Shown here: piece after piece, positions 59,975 to 64,000 of the stretch
Layout of the letters: each line of letters begins with the position of its first letter
Position numbering within the stretch: position 1 is the stretch's first letter
Assembly: GCF_008087345.1 (NCBI RefSeq)
Contig: NZ_ML701736.1
Location: 187,177-251,176 of the forward strand
Reading direction: 5' to 3'
Source of the DNA: Nocardioides caldifontis
GTDB lineage: Bacteria; Actinomycetota; Actinomycetes; Propionibacteriales; Nocardioidaceae
Length of the DNA stretch: 64,000 bases
The notes under the pieces: model-generated
What the model saw: only the letters and a program-made list of their open reading frames with translations
Told to the model about the DNA's origin: nothing
Databases searched by the model: none
Position numbers and translations under genes: made by a program

Positions 59975-60020
59975 GTGTTGAGCCGCCCCTCGTGGCGCGC
60001 CACGAGGGGCGGCTCAACAC
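59975..60020. repeat. Perfect 46-bp palindrome
   Basis: Positions 59975-59997 are the exact reverse complement of 59998-60020, with no spacer or mismatch. Each 23-bp arm is the same as 23 bases of the 24-bp direct repeat at 6102-6125 and 6135-6158. It lies between the TetR stop (60024) and the ArsR promoter. It would form a cruciform in DNA or, with a few bases unpaired at the tip, a 20-bp or longer hairpin in RNA. Termination of the TetR transcript is a likely effect. Confidence 0.92.
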
Positions 60021-60023
60021 TCT

Positions 60024-60659
60024 TCAGGCGGCGGGGCGGGACAGTGCGAGGACGACCCGGGGGAGCAGGTCCGCCTCGAGGCTCTGCGGGTCGAGCCCGC
60101 CGGTCTCGAGCTGCTCGTTGCCGAGGCTGTGCAGGTACAGCGCGATGACCGCGTCGGTGAGGTGGCGCATCGGTACGACGGGCTCGCGGTGCAGGAGCGT
60201 GAGGACCGCGTGCACCAGCTCCTCGATGCTGCCCTGCATCCGCCGGCTCTCGGCCTTGAACGTCTCGCGCGCCGTGGCGTCGCGGACGGCGAAGAGGGCG
60301 AACTCGTTCTGGATGAGGAACCAGCGCCGGCCGAACGGATGCAGTGCGCCAAGCACCTCGCGCAGCGACTCGAGGGTGAACTTCTCGGGCGAGACTCCCT
60401 CGAGCACCTCGCGCACCGCGGCGATCATCTGGTCGGCCTGGTGGGCGTAGACGTCGAAGAAGAGCTCGTCGATCCCGGAGAAGTTCGAGTAGAACGCGCC
60501 GCGGGTGTAGCCGGCTGCCGCCACGACGTCGTCGACGGTGACGCGGCGCAGGGCCTTCTCGGCGAACACGTCGGCGGCGGCCTCGACGATGCGCGACCGG
60601 GTGTGCTCACGGCGGCGCGGCAGCTGCTCGGCGCCGGCGAGCGGGGTCGGTCCGGTCAT
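60024..60659 (-). CDS. TetR-family regulator
   Basis: A 211-residue TetR protein. The HTH lies at about 38-70 (TVDDVVAAAGYTRGAFYSNF), with a normal ligand domain ending in DLLPRVVLALSRPA. It is not KstR or KstR2 by its N-terminal helices. It stands alone, upstream of the ArsR operon and downstream of the acyl-CoA dehydrogenase remnant. The GCACTG...CAGTGC palindrome upstream is a candidate operator. Its former or present targets may have been the broken genes at 60.8-62.3 kb. Confidence 0.88.
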   Translation of the reverse strand: MTGPTPLAGAEQLPRRREHTRSRIVEAAADVFAEKALRRVTVDDVVAAAGYTRGAFYSNFSGIDELFFDVYAHQADQMIAAVREVLEGVSPEKFTLESLREVLGALHPFGRRWFLIQNEFALFAVRDATARETFKAESRRMQGSIEELVHAVLTLLHREPVVPMRHLTDAVIALYLHSLGNEQLETGGLDPQSLEADLLPRVVLALSRPAA

Positions 60660-60727
60660 GGGCCCTCTCCCTCCCTAGGAGCCGGGCCCGTGACTCTCCC
60701 TCCCGGACCCAGTGACCACTCGAGACG

Positions 60728-60743
60728 GCACTGTACTCAGTGC
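60728..60743 (-). promoter_or_regulatory. Palindrome upstream of the TetR gene
   Basis: GCACTG (60728-60733), TACT, CAGTGC (60738-60743). On the minus strand the sequence also contains TACAGT, a possible -10. It may be the operator of the TetR protein encoded 69 bp downstream. Confidence 0.4.
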
Positions 60744-60770
60744 ACCAGTGGATCGGGTCCGCTCCGGCTG

Positions 60771-61482
60771 CTACGTCGCGAGGACCGCGGCGCGGTGGAG
60801 GTGCGCGGGGCCGAACATGGTGCCCAGGGCGTGGGCCCCCTTGAGCAGCAGGTGCGCGTCGTGCTCCCAGGTGATCGCGATCCCGCCGTGCAGCTGGATG
60901 GTCTCGGCGGCCACGTGGTCGGCTGCCTCGGTGCACCACGCCTTCGCGACCGACGCCTGCCGGATCAAGTCGGGCGCGCCGTCTGTGACCGCGACGGAGG
61001 CGGCGAGCGCGGCGCTGGCGACGGTCATGTCGGGCCCCCGCTGGGCCAGCCCCACCTGCTGGGCCGTGATGCAGGCGCAGCCGACGGCGTGCACGTCGCG
61101 GAGGACGTCGGTGGCGGTGGCCCCGATCCTGGTCGCCGGGGTGCGCTCGAGCGTCACGGTGGCCAGCCGGAGCGTCTGGTCCATGGTGGTGGTCCGTTCG
61201 CGCCGCACCCTCTCGGCGTCGGGCGCGACCTCGAAGAGCCCCACCCCGTCGGCGGTACGCGCCGCCACGAGCACGACGTCCGCGGTGTCCACGTCGAGCA
61301 CGTGCGTGATGGTCCCGTCGAGCCGCCCTTCGTGGTGCACGACCGGCTCCTCGGCGCCCGGCATCCCCGTCGGCCCGGACCACGCCAGCGTCGCGGCGTG
61401 CTCGCCGGACGCGATCCCGGGCAGGAGTCGCGCACATGCTTCGGTGTCCCCGGAGCGCAGCAGAGCCTCGGCGGCCAGCAGG
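60771..61482 (-). pseudogene. Acyl-CoA dehydrogenase remnant with internal deletion
   Basis: The frame is open but not intact. Homology runs from TPGTLLAAEALLRSGDTEAC and GIASGEHAATLAW through VLLVAARTADGVGLFEV-like sequence to VGCACITAQQVGLAQRGPDM, and then jumps to VASAALAASVAVTDG with the conserved EYAKxRxQFGRPIGxFQA segment missing. It ends with AETIQLHGGIAITWEHDAHL and a normal C-terminus. The N-terminal third is absent. The deleted part carries the flavin- and substrate-binding helix, so it is very probably inactive. Confidence 0.74.
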
Positions 61483-61483
61483 G

Positions 61484-62291
61484 TCCCGGGCGTCACGATC
61501 GACCGGCAGTGCGGCTCGTCGGTGCAGGCGGTGCACTTCGCCGCGCAGGGCGTCACGTCCGGCACTCAGGAGCTCGTCGTCGCCGGCGGGCTCCAGAACA
61601 TGTCGGCGATCCCGATCTCGGCGGCGATGCTGGTCGGTCAGCAGTACGGCTTCTCGACCCCGTTCGCGGAGTCGCCGGGGTGGCAGGCAAGGTACGGCGA
61701 CCAGGAGGTCAGCCAGTTCCGCAGCGCCGAGATGATCGCGGAGCGGTGGGCGATCAGCCGTGACGACATGGAGGCGTTCGCGTTCGAGAGCCACCAGCGG
61801 GCGGTCCGGGGCGACCGATGCGGGGCGGTTCAAGCACGAGATCAGCCCGCCGGGGATTTCGCCGTCGACGAGACCCCGCGCCGCGCAACCACGCGCGAGA
61901 AGATGGCCGGCCTCCAACCGCTCGCCGAGGGCGGGCGGATCACCGCCTCCGTCGCCTCCCAGATCTGCGACGGTGCCGCCGCGCTCCTCCTCGCCTCCGA
62001 GCAGGCCGTGAAGGACCACGGGCTCACCCTGCGGGCGCGGATCCACCACCGCTCCATGCGCGGCCACGACCCTGTCTGGATGCTCACCGGTCCGATCCGC
62101 GCGACGAAGTACGCCCTCGAGCGGACCGGTCTCACCGTCGACGACATCGACCTCTTCGAGTGCAACGAGGCCTTCGCCTCCGTCGTGCTCGCCTGGGCCA
62201 AGGAGACCGGCGCACCGCTCGAGCGCACCAACGTCAACGGCGGTGCGAGGGCGGGGGGCAGGCGAACGTCACGATCATCGAGCGGCTCTGA
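61484..62291 (+). pseudogene. fadA6: Remnant of a FadA6-like thiolase
   Basis: From VPGVTIDRQCGSSVQAVHFA (Cys nucleophile region, about 61484 on) the sequence follows the FadA6 thiolase: VAGGLQNMSAIPISAAML, YGDQEVSQFRSAEMIAERW, a frameshift around 61810 (ATDAGRFKHEI is in another frame), back to VDETPRRATTREKMAGLQPL and so on to FECNEAFASVVLAWAKETGA and NVNGGA. There the GHPLGATG...MC block, with the catalytic His and second Cys, is deleted, and the sequence jumps to EGGGQANVTIIERL and stop. The N-terminal 90 or so residues are also gone. It is clearly a pseudogene. Confidence 0.85.
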
Positions 62292-62431
62292 GCGCGATTC
62301 CATCAGTGCTCCGACACGCACCGATGCTCCGCAACGCTTCGGGTTCGAACTGTCGACGGAACGTCCGCGCAGGAGCAGGATGGCCACGTGGGCACACTGC
62401 GTGACCACGTTCGCGACGGGAGGGACCGGCC

Positions 62432-62944
62432 ATGGCCTTGGTGACGGACGTGCGCGTGCGACAGCCGCGCAAGGACGACGTGGTGGGCGACGAGATCGTC
62501 GTCGCCGGCATCGGCGCAGGGTTCGAGGGGACGATCGGGATCCGCGTGCTCGGGCCGAAGGGCAAGGTGCTGGGCCAGGGCTTCGCGCAGTCGAGCGGCG
62601 GCGGGATCGGCGTCGGGGACTTCTCCGCGCGCGTGCGGCTGGACGACAAGCCGCGTCCCGGCACCCGGCTCACCGTCCAGGTGTTCGGCGACAACCCGGG
62701 GCTGCCGAACGAGGGCCCGAGCCCGGGGTTCAACACCCGCGAGGTAGACGTGATCTGCTTCCCGGGCGCGACGGGGTTCCTGATCTACCGCGTCGAGTCG
62801 GGCGACACCCTGACCGCGATCGTGCGGAAGGTCAAAGCGTTCACGAAGGTGACGGTCGCTCAGATCGTGAAGGCGAACCCGCGCATCGAGGACCCCGACG
62901 AGATCCAGGTCGGGTGGCGGCTCAGGATCCCGTTGCAAGGCTGA
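62432..62944 (+). CDS. Gmad2/Ig-like and LysM domain protein
   Basis: A 170-residue protein. The N-terminal half (about 1-112) looks like a Gmad2-type immunoglobulin-like domain (VGDEIVVAGIGAGFEGTIGIRVLG). The C-terminal LysM module (about 118-168, YRVESGDTLTAIVRKV, then NPRIEDPDEIQVGWRLRIP) is expected to bind peptidoglycan. There is no signal peptide, so it may be used inside the cell, be exported another way, or be part of a larger complex. ATG 62432 has a GGAGGG site. No close functional neighbour is seen. Confidence 0.83.
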   Translation: MALVTDVRVRQPRKDDVVGDEIVVAGIGAGFEGTIGIRVLGPKGKVLGQGFAQSSGGGIGVGDFSARVRLDDKPRPGTRLTVQVFGDNPGLPNEGPSPGFNTREVDVICFPGATGFLIYRVESGDTLTAIVRKVKAFTKVTVAQIVKANPRIEDPDEIQVGWRLRIPLQG

Positions 62945-63268
62945 ACAAACCGTTCGCCTTCCGCCGACAGACCTGTCACCCTCTTCTGCGGCGGGACCAG
63001 CAGCCGGGGCGGCGTACCTCTCCCGGTCCTGCGCGTCGCACCCCGTCACCACCCGCCCTCACAGGGGCGCTCGGCATGCGGGAAGACCGCTTGGGGTTCA
63101 ACTCCTCACCTCGGTCCCGGCCGGTGGAGCCCGCGACTCGTCGACCCTGCGGTCGGCACGGTCAGCACGACGTGCCACACCCCGTCGTGAGCCGCGCCAT
63201 CCGCCGGGGCCACCCGCGACACCAACGATTTCACCGACGGTCGACAAGAAAGAAGGGAGGCGGCCGTC
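62945..63268. other. 324-bp gene-free stretch
   Basis: No coding sequence, strong terminator or RNA gene is convincing here. A T-arm-like element at 63092-63108 (GGTTCAACT loop) has no matching tRNA acceptor or anticodon arm. The right end carries the ribosome-binding region AAGAAAGAAGGGAGG of the next gene, so its promoter probably lies here. Confidence 0.5.
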
Positions 63269-63919
63269 ATGCTCAGGACGAAGATCACCGTGGACCAGCA
63301 CGAGCGGGTGCTGGCCTACCGCGACGGACGCCTCGAGCGGGTCCTCGGGCCCGGCCGCCACCCGCGGCAGAGCCGGACCGAGCTCGTGCGGATCGACATG
63401 CGTGAGCGGCTCGTCGGCCTCGCGCCGCAGGAGGTGATCACCGCAGACGGGGTGAGCCTGCGGGTGACGGCCGCGATGGTGTGGAGCGTCAGCGAGCCCG
63501 TCGCGTTCCACGAGCGCTCGGCGTCGCCTGACGCAGTGGTGTACCTCGCCGCCCAGCTCGGGCTGCGCGAGGCGCTCGCGACTCTCGACGTCGACGCGGT
63601 CCTCACCACCGGCCGGCGCGAGGTCGCCGAGGCGATCACGTCCGCGGCCGCAGCGGCGGGCGAGCCGGTCGGCATCACGGTCCGGGAGGCGCTCGTCAAG
63701 GACGTGATCCTCCCGCCCGAGCTCCGCGCGGCGTACAACGAGCTGGTCTCCGCGCGTCAGCGCGGCAAGGCGCAGCTCGAGGCCGCGCGGGCGGAGACCG
63801 CGGCGCTCCGGTCGCTGGCGAACAGCGCCAAGCTGCTCGACGAGCACCCGGCGCTCGCACGGATGCGGCTCGTCCAGGCGGCGAGCGGCACGATGCTGTC
63901 GCTGTCGCTCGACACCTAG
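63269..63919 (+). CDS. SPFH/band 7 (slipin-like) protein
   Basis: A 216-residue SPFH-domain protein. It starts directly with the domain (KITVDQHERVLAYRDGRLERVLGPGRH), followed by VRIDMRERLVGLAPQEVITADGVSL, the usual band 7 strand pattern, then a helical part (RQRGKAQLEAARAETAALRSLA) and a C-terminal tail. It lacks the N-terminal transmembrane anchor of typical stomatins, so it is probably peripheral or cytoplasmic. Members help to organise membrane domains and quality control. The ribosome-binding site AAGGGAGG is strong. Confidence 0.88.
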   Translation: MLRTKITVDQHERVLAYRDGRLERVLGPGRHPRQSRTELVRIDMRERLVGLAPQEVITADGVSLRVTAAMVWSVSEPVAFHERSASPDAVVYLAAQLGLREALATLDVDAVLTTGRREVAEAITSAAAAAGEPVGITVREALVKDVILPPELRAAYNELVSARQRGKAQLEAARAETAALRSLANSAKLLDEHPALARMRLVQAASGTMLSLSLDT

Positions 63920-63949
63920 AAGCCGCGCAGCCTGGCGTGGGGGGCCGGG

Positions 63950-63982
63950 CCCCCCCCCCCCCCCCCACCCGCCGCCCCCCCC
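63950..63982. repeat. Poly-C tract at the end of the window
   Basis: Seventeen C in a row (63950-63966), interrupted by ACCCGCCG and then eight more C. Homopolymers of this length are rare and are often misread in assemblies. It follows the SPFH gene by 30 bases and precedes an abrupt change of composition, so an assembly end or sequencing artefact is possible. Confidence 0.7.
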
Positions 63983-64000
63983 AACCCACAGTGTTGGCGC

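Noticed and set aside
60024..60659. TetR protein as KstR2
   Set aside because: It lies beside a fadA6-like remnant as kstR2 does in mycobacteria, but its helix-turn-helix and N-terminus do not resemble KstR2.
63092..63108. T-arm-like element (TGGGG, TTCAACT loop, CCTCA) in the gap before the SPFH gene
   Set aside because: No acceptor stem, D-arm or anticodon arm can be drawn around it, and no CCA-type end follows. It is probably chance.

Overview
The window is GC-rich, densely coding actinobacterial DNA. Many genes abut through ATGA or GTGA overlaps, GTG and TTG starts are common, and many starts lie 6-8 nt after a TAnnnT box, as expected of leaderless mRNAs. Gene content (hemE/hemY/hemQ with DUF3000 and RNase D, LigD-type polymerase plus LigC-type ligase, WS/DGAT, KstR) suggests a Nocardioides-like member of the Propionibacteriales/Nocardioidaceae. 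That placement is inference. I found no rRNA, convincing tRNA, CRISPR array, prophage or insertion sequence.

Layout. 1-6.1 kb: a Tat-exported phosphatase pair (cut by the window edge), a SprT-like protein, a secreted PKD-type protein with a DUF6318 lipoprotein, and two small membrane proteins. 6.1-9.4 kb: ackA-pta. 9.5-22.3 kb: a SWIM/SNF2 helicase, a BBE-type flavin oxidase, a wax ester synthase/DGAT, a FUSC-type membrane protein, a DivIVA-like protein, DinB, and a TetR-controlled Baeyer-Villiger monooxygenase/SDR pair. 22.3-32.5 kb: NrtR-like NUDIX regulator, HrpA, a solo MazF-like protein, a phosphodiesterase-fold enzyme, a solute-binding lipoprotein, RNase D and DUF3000. 32.5-38 kb: heme genes hemE, hemY and hemQ, with msrB. 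37.8-41.8 kb: DNA-repair polymerase and ligase, a Usp-like protein and PPK2.

42-62 kb is the striking part. An intact KstR-type repressor sits beside a four-gene block: GT4 glycosyltransferase, SAM methyltransferase and alpha/alpha-toroid (prenyltransferase/cyclase-like) protein reading right, and a second SAM methyltransferase reading left. The block is bracketed by two sequences fitting the KstR operator TnnAACnnGTTnnA (42575-42588 and 46466-46479). No function I know explains this set. I infer a KstR-controlled pathway that builds or modifies a glycolipid or isoprenoid, possibly with the MMPL exporter and alpha/beta hydrolase next to it.

From 46.5 to 62.3 kb the intact genes are interleaved with broken steroid-catabolism genes: an acyl-CoA dehydrogenase C-terminus, an Ltp/thiolase-like remnant, a MaoC hydratase remnant, an hsaA remnant, another acyl-CoA dehydrogenase remnant and a fadA6-like thiolase remnant. 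hsaB, encoding the flavin reductase partner of HsaA, is intact. At two places (about 54.01 and 61.48 kb) two remnants are fused head to head, each lacking its N-terminus, as if the divergent promoter and both gene starts had been deleted together. The region looks like a decayed steroid-degradation locus whose regulator survived with a new or narrower target set.

Other points of interest: a perfect 46-bp palindrome at 59975-60020 whose half-sequence recurs as a tandem direct repeat at 6102-6158; several strong hairpins between convergent genes; and a 17-base C homopolymer near the right end.
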